Origin: Piezodorus guildinii | Taxonomy: Eukaryota; Arthropoda; Insecta; Hemiptera; Pentatomidae | Direction of reading: 5' to 3' | DNA length: 64,000 nucleotides | Assembly (NCBI GenBank): GCA_023052935.1 | Contig: CM041298.1 | Coordinates: 21,066,871-21,130,870 of the forward strand | In this document: positions 9,700 through 21,309 of the stretch, piece after piece | How the letters are laid out: every line of letters begins with the position of its first letter | How positions within the stretch are numbered: position 1 is the stretch's first letter | Position numbers and translations under genes: made by a program | Notes under the pieces: model-generated | The model's input: the letters and a program-made list of their open reading frames with translations, nothing else | The model's database searches: none | Told to the model about the DNA's origin: nothing

Positions 9700-12253
9700 T
9701 TACTTAAGAGAGTTTAATATATGGCTGTAGGTGGAGGAGATGCACTGTTTATCAGTTTTATGATTGACAGGATTAGATTGGAGATGGATGTGGACGGATT
9801 CAGCGATGAGCCTTTTTTTATGGTTGGGAACAGAATCTAAAATGGAACAATCTTGAAAGTTAAATGAATGATTAAAAGTTATGGAGTGTTCGGAGAGTTT
9901 TGAGGCTAGAAGGTTTCGAGAGGATATGGAGGATTTATGTTGAGATATGCGGGTTTTTAAGTAGTTTTTTGTTTCACCCACGTAGGACACGTCGCAATCT
10001 AAACAAGGTATTTTATACACAATATTTGAGCGGTAGAGAGGATTTATCGGGTCTTTAGTATTAGTGAAGAGGTGGGAAAGTTTGTTCTGGGTCTTTAATC
10101 CTAGCTTTAGGGAGGGTAAGGAAGATTTAAAGGATTTTTTAATATTTTCAGACAGGTGTGGAATATACGGTAGGGATCTATATTGAAATATTGTGGGTGA
10201 ATTTTGGTCTTGTATTGTAGGGGGAGTAATGGTCGTTTTTACGTTGTATGAGTTTATGAGTTTTTTAATGATATTAAGTGGGAAGCTGTTTAGGGTAAGG
10301 ATCTTTTTAATGCGCTGGATATTGGTAGGATGGTACTGTGGATCAGACAAGGAGAGGCAACGGTGGACGAGATTTTGGGCAACATTAATTTTTTGATGGT
10401 ATGGGTGCTGGGAGAAGAAATTGAGGAGTCTACCGGAATAGGTGGATTTTGTGTACCAATCAGTGGAAATAGAACCGTCCGTATTTCTTATTATCAGTAA
10501 GTCTAGAAAGGGAATTGTTGAGTTGTTTTCTTTTTCTACTGTAAAACGGAGGCGTGGATCGTAGGAATTAAAGGATTTAAGGATATCTGGGATTTTTTCA
10601 GGGTTTATTATTAGGAGGAGGTCGTCAACATATTTCTTAATGAAAAAGATATCGTTTTTATAAATTTTGGTTATGAAATCCAGGAGGTCATTGAGAACAA
10701 TATTAGAGAGATCCGGAGCTAGGCAGTTTCCCATTGCTAGTCCAGAGACCTGATTGTAAAATTTTCCCTTAAAAGTGAGGTATCCTGTTTTGCAGCAAAG
10801 TTCCAGTGATTGTAAGTAAGTAGAAAGATTTAGCGTGGTGTGAGGTTCGATAATGGTCCAGTGTTTTTTAACTAAATGGAGAACTTTGTCAATGGGAATA
10901 TTAGTGAATAAGCTTTCGGCGTCAAAAGATGTTAAAATGTAGTTAGGGGGGATTTGAAGTGATAATAATTGTTGTCGGAGGTAAAGGGAGTTTGTAATGT
11001 CGTAGGAGTTTGTACGGCTGAGTATTTTTAGTGACGGTAGAAGAAATTTACTGAGTTTGGAGAAGGTGCATTGATGTTTGAAATAATGGGACGGAGTGGA
11101 TTACCTGGTTTGTGAATTTTCGGAAGGCCATACAGACGTGGGGGTAAGGAATTATAAGAGATTAGGTTTCTGTATGTAGATAGATTAATGAATTTATTAT
11201 CGAAGAGATTTTTGATATGTTGGTTAAATTTTATCATGAGAGGACGGGTTGGGTCACGGGTAGAGGGTGTATATGTTGATAGGTCTGATAGAAGTGAATT
11301 TATTTTGTCATCGTACTCAGTTCTGTCCATAATAACTGTTACGTTACCTTTGTCGGCTTTGGTTACTATAATTTGGTCGTTTGATTTGAGGAATGAGCGG
11401 GTTAAGGAAAGATCTTTGAAGAAGAGAGGGGAAAGTGACGAAAGAGGTTTGGGGTGTTGGAGGTGGTTGGAAATCATGTTGCTAATCCGCAACCGGGAAA
11501 TTTCTTTGTCTTCGTCAGTTATTTTGAAAATGTCGTCTTTATAAATATATTCTAGATCTGTTATAAGTTGGGGAATCATTTTAGAAGGGTTTGAAGAAGG
11601 GGTAGAAAAATTGGGACCTAAGCTTAAAATATTATTAACATTAGTGGGAACGGAGGTAGAGGAAATATTTTTGATCCAATCATCCGAGCCTTTGGGATAC
11701 GGTTTTTTATTGATGCTCTTTTCATAAATAGTTTTAAATTTTTTAACGAGGGAAAATTTTGTCTGTTTTTTAGTGAATGCAAAAATTGTTTGAATACTTG
11801 TAGTCAGTTTGTCCATGTTGTGGTCGCCTATAATAGGATGTAAAGAGGAATTTAAGGAGCGGATATTGTCGTTGATGAGGTCTATTTGTTGTATGGTTTC
11901 CCTAATTTTTAAGTTAAGTAACGTTCTCTTGTATTTCTCCAATGAGTGAGTCAATTTGGAAGTAAGGGAGTTTGACAAAGGGACTTGACTAATGCAGTTC
12001 TCAATAAATTTTGGAAAAAACAGAATGGGTTCGACATTTTAATAAAAAAATTCTTTGTTCAGTTTTTTTGGCCAGTCGTTTGTGAAGGTTGCAGAGATTG
12101 TTAAAAGTTTGTCTGTTTTGGGGGAATCGCGATTTTAGTGAAGAGAAAATATGATGTTGGTCATTATTAGGATTTCCTGAAGAAAGGTGGGAAGAGGATA
12201 TATTTTGAGTTTGGGAGAAAGATGTATCCAGAGAAGTAATTGAAAAAAGAGAA
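9700..12253 (-). pseudogene. Penelope-like RT/GIY-YIG ORF, inverted copy, 5'-truncated and frameshifted
   Basis: Same protein as the plus copy at 14011-16939, but broken. Its 5' end is cut at the point matching 14387. There is one extra T in a T run near 12020 and one missing C near 11065 (CTTCTCC where the plus copy has CTTCCTCC). Intact blocks include the YVDD box near 10625-10636 and the GIY-YIG segment near 9940-10010. At the homopolymer where the plus copy is shifted (near 12125) this copy keeps the frame, so the two copies together show that the ancestor had one uninterrupted ORF. Confidence 0.88.
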
Positions 12254-12264
12254 CTCCTCAATAT

Positions 12265-12997
12265 TAGACTCCTCAATTTCTTCTCCCAGCACCCATACCA
12301 TCAAAAAATTAATGTTGCCCAAAATCTCGTCCACCGTTGCCTCTCCTTGTCTGATCCACAGTACCATCCTACCAATATCCAGCGCATTAAAAAGATCCTT
12401 ACCCTAAACAGCTTCCCACTTAATATCATTAAAAAACTCATAAACTCATACAACGTAAAAACGACCATTACTCCCCCTACAATACAAGACCAAAATTCAC
12501 CCACAATATTTCAATATAGATCCCTACCGTATATTCCACACCTGTCTGAAAATATTAAAAAATCCTTTAAATCTTCCTTACCCTCCCTAAAGCTAGGATT
12601 AAAGACCCAGAACAAACTTTCCCACCTCTTCACTAATACTAAAGACCCGATAAATCCTCTCTACCGCTCAAATATTGTGTATAAAATACCTTGTTTAGAT
12701 TGCGACGTGTCCTACGTGGGTGAAACAAAAAACTACTTAAAAACCCGCATATCTCAACATAAATCCTCCATATCCTCTCGAAACCTTCTAGCCTCAAAAC
12801 TCTCCGAACACTCCATAACTTTTAATCATTCATTTAACTTTCAAGATTGTTCCATTTTAGATTCTGTTCCCAACCATAAAAAAAGGCTCATCGCTGAATC
12901 CGTCCACATCCATCTCCAATCTAATCCTGTCAATCATAAAACTGATAAACAGTGCATCTCCTCCACCTACAGCCATATATTAAACTCTCTTAAGTAA
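12265..12997 (+). pseudogene. C-terminal third of Penelope-like ORF inside the upstream pseudo-LTR
   Basis: In-frame C-terminal 244 or so codons (from TRLLNFFSQ-type sequence to HILNSLK), identical at protein level to the end of the full-length ORF. It includes the GIY-YIG endonuclease (VYKIPCLDCDVSYVGETKN) without any start of its own. It exists because the tandem upstream copy was 5'-truncated during insertion. Confidence 0.85.
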
Positions 12998-13867
12998 TAC
13001 AGCTTCCCATGTCCATCCCACTGTATACCTTTTGTTTATTTATTGGTTTATTTTTTACTTATTTATGTATACATTTATTTTATATATGTATCTATTTCAT
13101 TTGTTTCTGCACTTAATAAATTCTTAATGGTTTTACAATTCAATTTATTCCTATTTGTAATTATTTTACTATTTTGTATCAACTATATGATCTGTCAATG
13201 ATTGTTACTTATTATTATTTGTTGTCATAATATTTTCACTTGGTTAATTTTAATGTCTTAATATATGTACAATAATTATTAAAACGTTGGTTGGGAGGTA
13301 GTCAGTTTTACTATATATAGTTTATACATTATTATTCTTACTATTGTATTATATTGTTTTTACTTCAACAATCTTGTTAAAACATCTTCTAATACCGTTA
13401 TGATATTATTAATATTGTAGGTTTAATCTGAACACTTCCTTTTATGTTAATATTACAATTTTACTCATTGTTGTCAGATCCCGTCTAGAAATATGGTACG
13501 TATTTTCCATTTTACCCAACCTTTTGTACGTACTTTCCTATCTACCTGCCTACATTCCTTATGACCAAATTGAACCTAGTTTCCACTCACCTACCAGACG
13601 GTACGTATCTCCACTGTACTCCATTTTGTTAATGGTTTTTATTTCATGTAATTTTTTCTTATATATTTGTACATTATCTTTAGTCGTTATCTGGTCTGTT
13701 TAGCTTTCATTAGTATACCTTTATCATTGTAATTTAATTAATTGATTTCTTTTACACATCTATTTTCTTTTATGTTATAATATTGACATTCTCTAGTGAA
13801 ATTGTTAATTTTTTTTTTTTAAATAGTATTTGTAATCTTATTTTAAATGTATCCTTTTTGTATCTTT

Positions 13868-13912
13868 TTAGCCCTGATGATGACCCACAATGGGGGTCGA
13901 AACGTTGGCAAA
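13868..13912 (+). ncRNA. Hammerhead ribozyme motif (upstream pseudo-LTR)
   Basis: CTGATGA (13874-13880), extra T, stem II GACCC (13882-13886) with GGGTC (13894-13898), GAAAC (13899-13903), GTT with predicted cut after 13906, then GGC pairing with GCC before the core. It lies about 100 nt upstream of the ORF start, so cleavage could define the 5' end of the transcript of the full-length copy. Confidence 0.78.
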
Positions 13913-14010
13913 CAATAAAATAGTTGAAACTATTCAGTTGTTTCATTTAATGACCGCCACCCGGACTAATTCCTTCAGTAATTCTCAACGGTCAACTAAT
14001 TATATCCACA

Positions 14011-16939
14011 ATGATGAAAAGAACACGGGAACAACAACAAAAAGATACATCCACCTCAACTCTCCGCCGCAGTGCCAGAATACAAAATCGCAGACAGGAC
14101 ATACAATCTACAACTCAACAACAGCAGGCATTCTCATCTCAACAAGCCATCTCTTCTACACCTCCAAGTGACTCAAGTTTTTCTCATCACCACATTTCCA
14201 GCTCAAAAAAGGTAACAACTCCACGATCACCACCACAACGACTAAACCCTCAATCAACCTCTCTTTTGGATTCTTCTCGACCATCACACCGCTATAACAC
14301 TAGATTAAATAGTAATAGATCTTTGACTCACCTCCCAACTCAACATTATACTAAAACTCCCCATACGCCTTCTTCCCAAGTTACTTCTCTTTTTTCAATT
14401 ACTTCTCTGGATACATCTTTCTCCCAAACTCAAAATATATCCTCTTCCCACCTTTCTTCAGGAAATCCTAATAATGACCAACATCATATTTTCTCTTCAC
14501 TAAAATCGCGATCCCCCCCAAAACAGACAAACTTTTAACAATCTCTGCAACCTTCACAAACGACTGGCCAAAAAAACTGAACAAAGAATTTTTTTATTAA
14601 AATGTCGAACCCATTCTGTTTTTCCAAAATTTATTGAGAACTGCATTAGTCAAGTCCCTTTGTCAAACTCCCTTACTTCCAAATTGACTCACTCATTGGA
14701 GAAATACAAGAGAACGTTACTTAACTTAAAAATTAGGGAAACCATACAACAAATAGACCTCATCAACGACAATATCCGCTCCTTAAATTCCTCTTTACAT
14801 CCTATTATAGGCGACCACAACATGGACAAACTGACTACAAGTATTCAAACAATTTTTGCATTCACTAAAAAACAGACAAAATTTTCCCTCGTTAAAAAAT
14901 TTAAAACTATTTATGAAAAGAGCATCAATAAAAAACCGTATCCCAAAGGCTCGGATGATTGGATCAAAAATATTTCCTCTACCTCCGTTCCCACTAATGT
15001 TAATAATATTTTAAGCTTAGGTCCCAATTTTTCTACCCCTTCTTCAAACCCTTCTAAAATGATTCCCCAACTTATAACAGATCTAGAATATATTTATAAA
15101 GACGACATTTTCAAAATAACTGACGAAGACAAAGAAATTTCCCGGTTGCGGATTAGCAACATGATTTCCAACCACCTCCAACACCCCAAACCTCTTTCGT
15201 CACTTTCCCCTCTCTTCTTCAAAGATCTTTCCTTAACCCGCTCATTCCTCAAATCAAACGACCAAATTATAGTAACCAAAGCCGACAAAGGTAACGTAAC
15301 AGTTATTATGGACAGAACTGAGTACGATGACAAAATAAATTCACTTCTATCAGACCTATCAACATATACACCCTCTACCCGTGACCCAACCCGTCCTCTC
15401 ATGATAAAATTTAACCAACATATCAAAAATCTCTTCGATAATAAATTCATTAATCTATCTACATACAGAAACCTAATCTCTTATAATTCCTTACCCCCAC
15501 GTCTGTATGGCCTTCCGAAAATTCACAAACCAGGTAATCCACTCCGTCCCATTATTTCAAACATCAATGCACCTTCCTCCAAACTCAGTAAATTTCTTCT
15601 ACCGTCACTAAAAATACTCAGCCGTACAAACTCCTACGACATTACAAACTCCCTTTACCTCCGACAACAATTATTATCACTTCAAATCCCCCCTAACTAC
15701 ATTTTAACATCTTTTGACGCCGAAAGCTTATTCACTAATATTCCCATTGACAAAGTTCTCCATTTAGTTAAAAAACACTGGACCATTATCGAACCTCACA
15801 CCACGCTAAATCTTTCTACTTACTTACAATCACTGGAACTTTGCTGCAAAACAGGATACCTCACTTTTAAGGGAAAATTTTACAATCAGGTCTCTGGACT
15901 AGCAATGGGAAACTGCCTAGCTCCGGATCTCTCTAATATTGTTCTCAATGACCTCCTGGATTTCATAACCAAAATTTATAAAAACGATATCTTTTTCATT
16001 AAGAAATATGTTGACGACCTCCTCCTAATAATAAACCCTGAAAAAATCCCAGATATCCTTAAATCCTTTAATTCCTACGATCCACGCCTCCGTTTTACAG
16101 TAGAAAAAGAAAACAACTCAACAATTCCCTTTCTAGACTTACTGATAATAAGAAATACGGACGGTTCTATTTCCACTGATTGGTACACAAAATCCACCTA
16201 TTCCGGTAGACTCCTCAATTTCTTCTCCCAGCACCCATACCATCAAAAAATTAATGTTGCCCAAAATCTCGTCCACCGTTGCCTCTCCTTGTCTGATCCA
16301 CAGTACCATCCTACCAATATCCAGCGCATTAAAAAGATCCTTACCCTAAACAGCTTCCCACTTAATATCATTAAAAAACTCATAAACTCATACAACGTAA
16401 AAACGACCATTACTCCCCCTACAATACAAGACCAAAATTCACCCACAATATTTCAATATAGATCCCTACCGTATATTCCACACCTGTCTGAAAATATTAA
16501 AAAATCCTTTAAATCTTCCTTACCCTCCCTAAAGCTAGGATTAAAGACCCAGAACAAACTTTCCCACCTCTTCACTAATACTAAAGACCCGATAAATCCT
16601 CTCTACCGCTCAAATATTGTGTATAAAATACCTTGTTTAGATTGCGACGTGTCCTACGTGGGTGAAACAAAAAACTACTTAAAAACCCGCATATCTCAAC
16701 ATAAATCCTCCATATCCTCTCGAAACCTTCTAGCCTCAAAACTCTCCGAACACTCCATAACTTTTAATCATTCATTTAACTTTCAAGATTGTTCCATTTT
16801 AGATTCTGTTCCCAACCATAAAAAAAGGCTCATCGCTGAATCCGTCCACATCCATCTCCAATCTAATCCTGTCAATCATAAAACTGATAAACAGTGCATC
16901 TCCTCCACCTACAGCCATATATTAAACTCTCTTAAGTAA
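14011..16939 (+). CDS. Penelope-like reverse transcriptase with GIY-YIG endonuclease (one frameshift)
   Basis: Starts at ATGATG (14011) right after the leader. An N-terminal basic, Ser/Thr/Gln-rich part (14011-14538) is thrown out of frame by an extra base in the C run at 14513-14519. The rest is open to the stop at 16939 (759 codons counted from 14660, where the codon is TTG, not a true start). Landmarks on that count: ADKGNVTVIMD near 210; LPKIHKPGNPLRPII near 285; TSFDAESLFTNIP near 352; AMGNCLAPDLSN from 415; catalytic YVDD at 450-453; GIY-YIG endonuclease with paired Cys near 650-685. Without the extra base the protein would be about 975 residues. The family synthesises DNA on a nicked target and cuts with GIY-YIG. 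Probably recently active. Confidence 0.9.
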
Positions 16940-17922
16940 TACAGCTTCCCATGTCCATCCCACTGTATACCTTTTGTTTATTTATTGGTTTATTTTTTAC
17001 TTATTTATGTATACATTTATTTTATATATGTATCTATTTCATTTGTTTCTGCACTTAATAAATTCTTAATGGTTTTACAATTCAATTTATTCCTATTTGT
17101 AATTATTTTACTATTTTGTATCAACTATATGATCTGTCAATGATTGTTACTTATTATTATTTTTTGTCATAATATTTTCACTTGGTTAATTTTAATGTCT
17201 TAATATATGTACAATAATTATTAAAACGTTGGTTGGGAGGTAGTCAGTTTTACTATATATAGTTTATACATTATTATTCTTACTATTGTATTATATTGTT
17301 TTTACTTCAACAATCTTGTTAAAACATCTTCTAATACCGTTATGATATTATTAATATTGTAGGTTTAATCTGAACACTTCCTTTTATGTTAATATTACAA
17401 TTTTACTCATTGTTGTCAGATCCCGTCTAGAAATATGGTACGTATTTTCCATTTTACCCAACCTTTTGTACGTACTTTCCTATCTACCTGCCTACATTCC
17501 TTATGACCAAATTGAACCTAGTTTCCACTCACCTACCAGACGGTACGTATCTCCACTGTACTCCATTTTGTTAATGGTTTTTATTTCATGTAATTTTTTC
17601 TTATATATTTGTACATTATCTTTAGTCGTTATCTGGTCTGTTTAGCTTTCATTAGTATACCTTTATCATTGTAATTTAATTAATTGATTTCTTTTACACA
17701 TCTATTTTCTTTTATGTTATAATATTGACATTCTCTAGTGAAATTGTTAATTTTTTTTTTTTTTAAATAGTATTTGTAATCTTATTTTAAATGTATCCTT
17801 TTTGTATCTTTTTAGCCCTGATGATGACCCACAATGGGGGTCGAAACGTTGGCAAACAATAAAATAGTTGAAACTATTCAGTTGTTTCATTTAATGACCG
17901 CCACCCGGACTAATTCCTTCAG
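16940..17922 (+). repeat. 3' UTR of the Penelope-like element and end of the downstream pseudo-LTR
   Basis: Non-coding about 980 bp, identical to 12998-13979 except G to T near 17163 and 14 instead of 12 T residues near 17753-17764. The full repeated block (pseudo-LTR) runs 16207-17923. It carries the hammerhead motif at 17812-17856. Confidence 0.85.
17812..17856 (+). ncRNA. Hammerhead ribozyme motif (downstream pseudo-LTR)
   Basis: Same sequence as the motif at 13868-13912: CTGATGA at 17818-17824, extra T, GACCC/GGGTC stem II, GAAAC at 17843-17847, GTT then GGC. All conserved core bases are present. Confidence 0.78.
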
Positions 17923-17936
17923 TGATTATTTAAATA

Positions 17937-18654
17937 ATTAGCAAATTATTTTTAAATTTTAAAAAAATTTAAATAATTAGCAAATTTTCAATAATTACCT
18001 AAATATATTTTAACTTTAAGAACAAATGTCAAGTATTACAATCTTATGATCAGAGTAAGACCAGAAGCAGTTAACGGAATATATCAGTATCCATTATTCG
18101 AAAAAACACATGCCAAGTCTATTCAAACAACAAGAAAAAAAAATACACTTCATTTACACCTCATTAAAAGCAGTGAAATGGTCGCACTAACGAAGCAAAA
18201 TGTCCACCACCGATTCACCAAACCCATTTCCATACAATACACAATCTGTAACGTTGTTAAACGGCGGGAAATGGACGTGGAAACTCACACACTTTGAAAA
18301 GCTCATCAACATTTTGCGGTGGCCTATACTAATGTGAGTGCTTGCGTCCATCACCGCTCATCAACAGAAACTCATTCAACATTGTTGACAGCTTCAACGC
18401 TGATAAACTGGTGGTGTGTACCCTGGGTCTATCAGTCACTGATTGAATTTTCTTATTTTATTTATTCTCTTCTTTATCTACCCTTTTCTGGAAGTGACAT
18501 TATTTATTCTCTGCGCTCGAAATATTAAAATGTTTAAATAAAAACCTTCACTAGTGAATCTTGTGGTGGACGCCTTTAATTAAATAGTAATAATAATAAA
18601 AAAGAATAGTACACGATTTTCACTCACCTCCTCTCACCATTTTAAATATATCTA
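17937..18654. other. Gene-free stretch right of the Penelope composite
   Basis: Contains a short direct repeat (AAATAATTAGCAAATT near 17932 and 17972). Two frames of 83 and 69 codons exist but have no homology cue or codon signal I recognise. Confidence 0.4.
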
Positions 18655-18662
18655 TCTATATA

Positions 18663-18732
<70 letters not shown>
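18655..18732. repeat. (TA)n microsatellite
   Basis: About 75 bp of TCTA/TA repeats. Confidence 0.95.
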
Positions 18733-18733
<1 letters not shown>

Positions 18734-18784
18734 TCTTCTAAATAAATAATATTTAAAAAAGAATTACCTTGAGTTTTAAATAAA

Positions 18785-18880
18785 ACATTTAAACACACAC
18801 ACATACACACCATTTTTATGAACTTCGAGTATTTCTGGTGAAAACTGGAAATCGAAAATTTTCAGGATCGATATTTCATC
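18785..18880 (+). mobile_element. Palindrome-ended repeat, 3' scrap
   Basis: CA run followed by GGTGAAAACTGGAAATCGAAAATTTTCAGGATCG, i.e. the last 100 bp of the family at low similarity. Confidence 0.5.
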
Positions 18881-19239
18881 TATACATGTCTAATCGTAAA
18901 AGGGAAAATAAGGTTACATATGTCTGACATATACATATACATACATACACATAAAGATACCAAATTCAATATCAACTTCAGTTTTGTTAAATAATCATTC
19001 CTCTTACAGTATATTTCTTCTTATAATTATTATCTAAAATTATTACACAGAACAACAATGTATTAAAAAATATATATATAAATAAGCAATAAATGACCTA
19101 TTACCCGCAGGTATTTTAAGGATACGTTGAACGGTAGTCGTGCACTAAAAGTTTACACTTTTCCAATTTTAAGAAAACACTTAAACGTCATTAAGGACGA
19201 CCTAAATCTAACGTTCGAAGTTTTATTTATTATAATTTA

Positions 19240-19965
19240 CACTTAAATATATATGAGATGTATATCAAAGGACTGTATTGTGATCGTGAAAATTTTAGAA
19301 TTCTAGTTTTCAAAGGAAATACAAGTATTATGGTCCTCTGAGACTTAATAAGAAGTGTGTGGTAGTCCAGCACATAAACATAAAGTTGAACGAAACTGAA
19401 TTTTCATATTCAAGACAATTGAACGCCCGAGATATGACAGCAACTTTTTCACTAAAATCAGCTGACCAGAATCATGCATCTTGCACATTTTTTTTTCAAA
19501 TACGGCCTTTTTTTTTTTTATTAAACTCGCTATATGAATATAAAATTAATTGGAATTTAGTATCTTCTAAGTTTCATTATGATTTATTTAATCCGACAAG
19601 GCTTAAATGTCGAAATTTTAAAATTTCATCGTTTAATTTCACTTTTTTTTTTTTTAGATTCGAAAAAAATAACTATATCATTTGGTTAGCATTGATAAGA
19701 AACGAGTTAAAATGTACGTTGAACGAATTCGATTTCCAACTAGAACAGAAAAGAGCGAAGATATTTTTGCACAGAATCATGAATAGTAATATAGATAAAT
19801 AATATACAGTTGGAAAGCTAAAGATCTTAGAAAAAACTATTATTTTATACACGAAGTTGTAAAGTGAAATGAAGAATGAGAAAAAGCCGATAACAGTTGA
19901 CAAAGTCTTGTAAAAATCATTAATTTGGATTAGTTAGGATTGATTTATAATTTCTACTGTAAGCA
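19240..19965 (-). mobile_element. Palindrome-ended repeat, old diverged copy
   Basis: Follows the neighbouring copy at 19974-20884 along its length (GTGATCGTGAAAATTTTAG, CCCGAGATATGACA, AAACTCGCTATATGAATA) with many substitutions and lengthened T runs. Adjacent and in the same orientation as the younger copy. Confidence 0.6.
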
Positions 19966-19973
19966 GTATTTTT

Positions 19974-20884
19974 ACTTTCACTTACTATATATAGTAAGGG
20001 GAAGTATTGCGGTCGTAAAAATTTTCGAATTCCAGTTGTCAACGGAAATACACGTTTTAGGGCCCTTGAGTCCAAATAACCAAGTCCCGCAAAAAGGTCT
20101 GTGTGTGTGAGTGTATCTCTGTGTGTGTCGTGTGTGTGGTAATTCCCGGGCGGAAACAGTAAGTCCTATCAAACTGAAATTTCATATTTAAGACAACTAT
20201 ACGCCCGATACGTGACAAAATTTTTTTTATCAATATGAGCTTACCGAAAAAGGCATTTTATACCATGCATTTTGCACCTTTTTTCGATTTTCTCAAAAAC
20301 GGTTCCGACTATTTTGATTAAACTCGCTATATCGATGTAAAATTTATTGGGCTTTAATATCATGTAGGTTTTATTCTGATTAAAATGGTCTGACAGAACT
20401 TAAATGCAGATATTATAAATTTTCGTCCCCTAAAGTACCTTTAATTTTGTAGATTCAATAAAAATAACTATATTATCTTGTTAACGCCGATGAAAAACAG
20501 GTGAATATATAAATTGAATAAATTCAATACCCAACTTAAGGAGAAAACAGAAAAATATTTTTTTTAATGAAATTTTTCGTTTTTGAACATGAAAGCAGTA
20601 ATATACATATATGATATACCGTTGGAAAGCTAAAGATTTTAGAAAAAATATTATCTCATACACAAGCTTGTAAAAGTTAATAGATAGTGATGAAATGAAA
20701 GTAAAACTAACTGAATAATTTAGATAATAATATAATAGATTTTTTAATAAAACACATGTTTCTATATAAATTTAATTTAATCAATTCCTTAATAGTTTCA
20801 CGTATTTTTATCTCTAATTGTTTTTGGAAATTCTTTCATTGATTTTAAAAATTGAGGTAAGTGAAAGTCGTGTGTTGCACCAGA
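19974..20884 (-). mobile_element. Palindrome-ended repeat, complete copy (911 bp)
   Basis: Left end ACTTTCACTTACTATATA with the palindrome CTTACTATATATAGTAAG. Right end GGTAAGTGAAAGTCGTGTG then TTGCACCAGA. Contains a TG-rich microsatellite patch near 20100-20135. Non-coding. T-rich bases flank both sides. Confidence 0.78.
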
Positions 20885-21309
20885 TTTTTCTTGGATTGAT
20901 ATCAACTATTATTTCTGGTCCCACGATTTTCATTGGATTTTGGACTATATTTGCTGCAGAGAGTTCCCTTATGTAATTTTTCCAATCTGTGATGGTAGCA
21001 GCAGACATACCTAACTCTTTCATACAAAAGAGGCCGTGAAACCATTAGAACATGAATATTCAAATCGTATGGTTTTATTGGCTGAAACCCTGTAATTTTC
21101 GAACCATGTACCTTTATATACACTTCTGGATTGAATACATCCCTGTCTTCGGCATCTCAAAATTAGAATGCGTTTCTTAGGGTAAATTATTTACTTGTAG
21201 TGTATTTCTCTGCATTTCATTTTTCCACAGATTCTTTGTGAACAATTTTTTAGCAATTTTACTTTACTTCAAAACTGAATATAATCCTAACAGATTCATT
21301 TTTAAAATA
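20885..21309. other. Gene-free stretch
   Basis: Two overlapping minus-strand frames (69 and 73 codons) cover 20814-21123 but show no recognised domain; nothing else seen. Confidence 0.35.

Larger units (their letters stand above)
8684..17922. mobile_element. Composite Penelope-like retroelement (inverted arm + tandem copy)
   Basis: Parts in order: one-sided extension (8684-8716); inverted 5'-truncated copy (8717-12253, minus); 11-nt filler CTCCTCAATAT; 5'-truncated plus copy serving as upstream pseudo-LTR (12265-13979); leader (13980-14010); full-length plus ORF (14011-16939); downstream pseudo-LTR (16207-17923, overlapping the ORF end). TGATTATTTAAATA occurs at 8670-8683 and 17923-17936, so the whole 9.2-kb structure inserted at once. 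The two plus pseudo-LTRs differ by one substitution and two T residues in a T run, so the insertion is very young. This layout (partial tandem plus inverted truncated copy) is known for Penelope-like elements of arthropods. Confidence 0.92.

Noticed and set aside
10193..10396. 67-codon frame repeated three times (also 12301-12504 and 16243-16446)
   Set aside because: Antisense shadow of the Penelope-like ORF; it recurs only because the element is present three times.
14660..14662. Apparent start codon of the 759-codon Penelope ORF
   Set aside because: The codon is TTG and the same frame continues upstream to 14504; the true start is more likely ATG at 14011, before the frameshift.
18046..18528. 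Two adjacent plus-strand frames of 83 and 69 codons
   Set aside because: No domain, no codon bias, no splice context; the size is expected by chance in this sequence.
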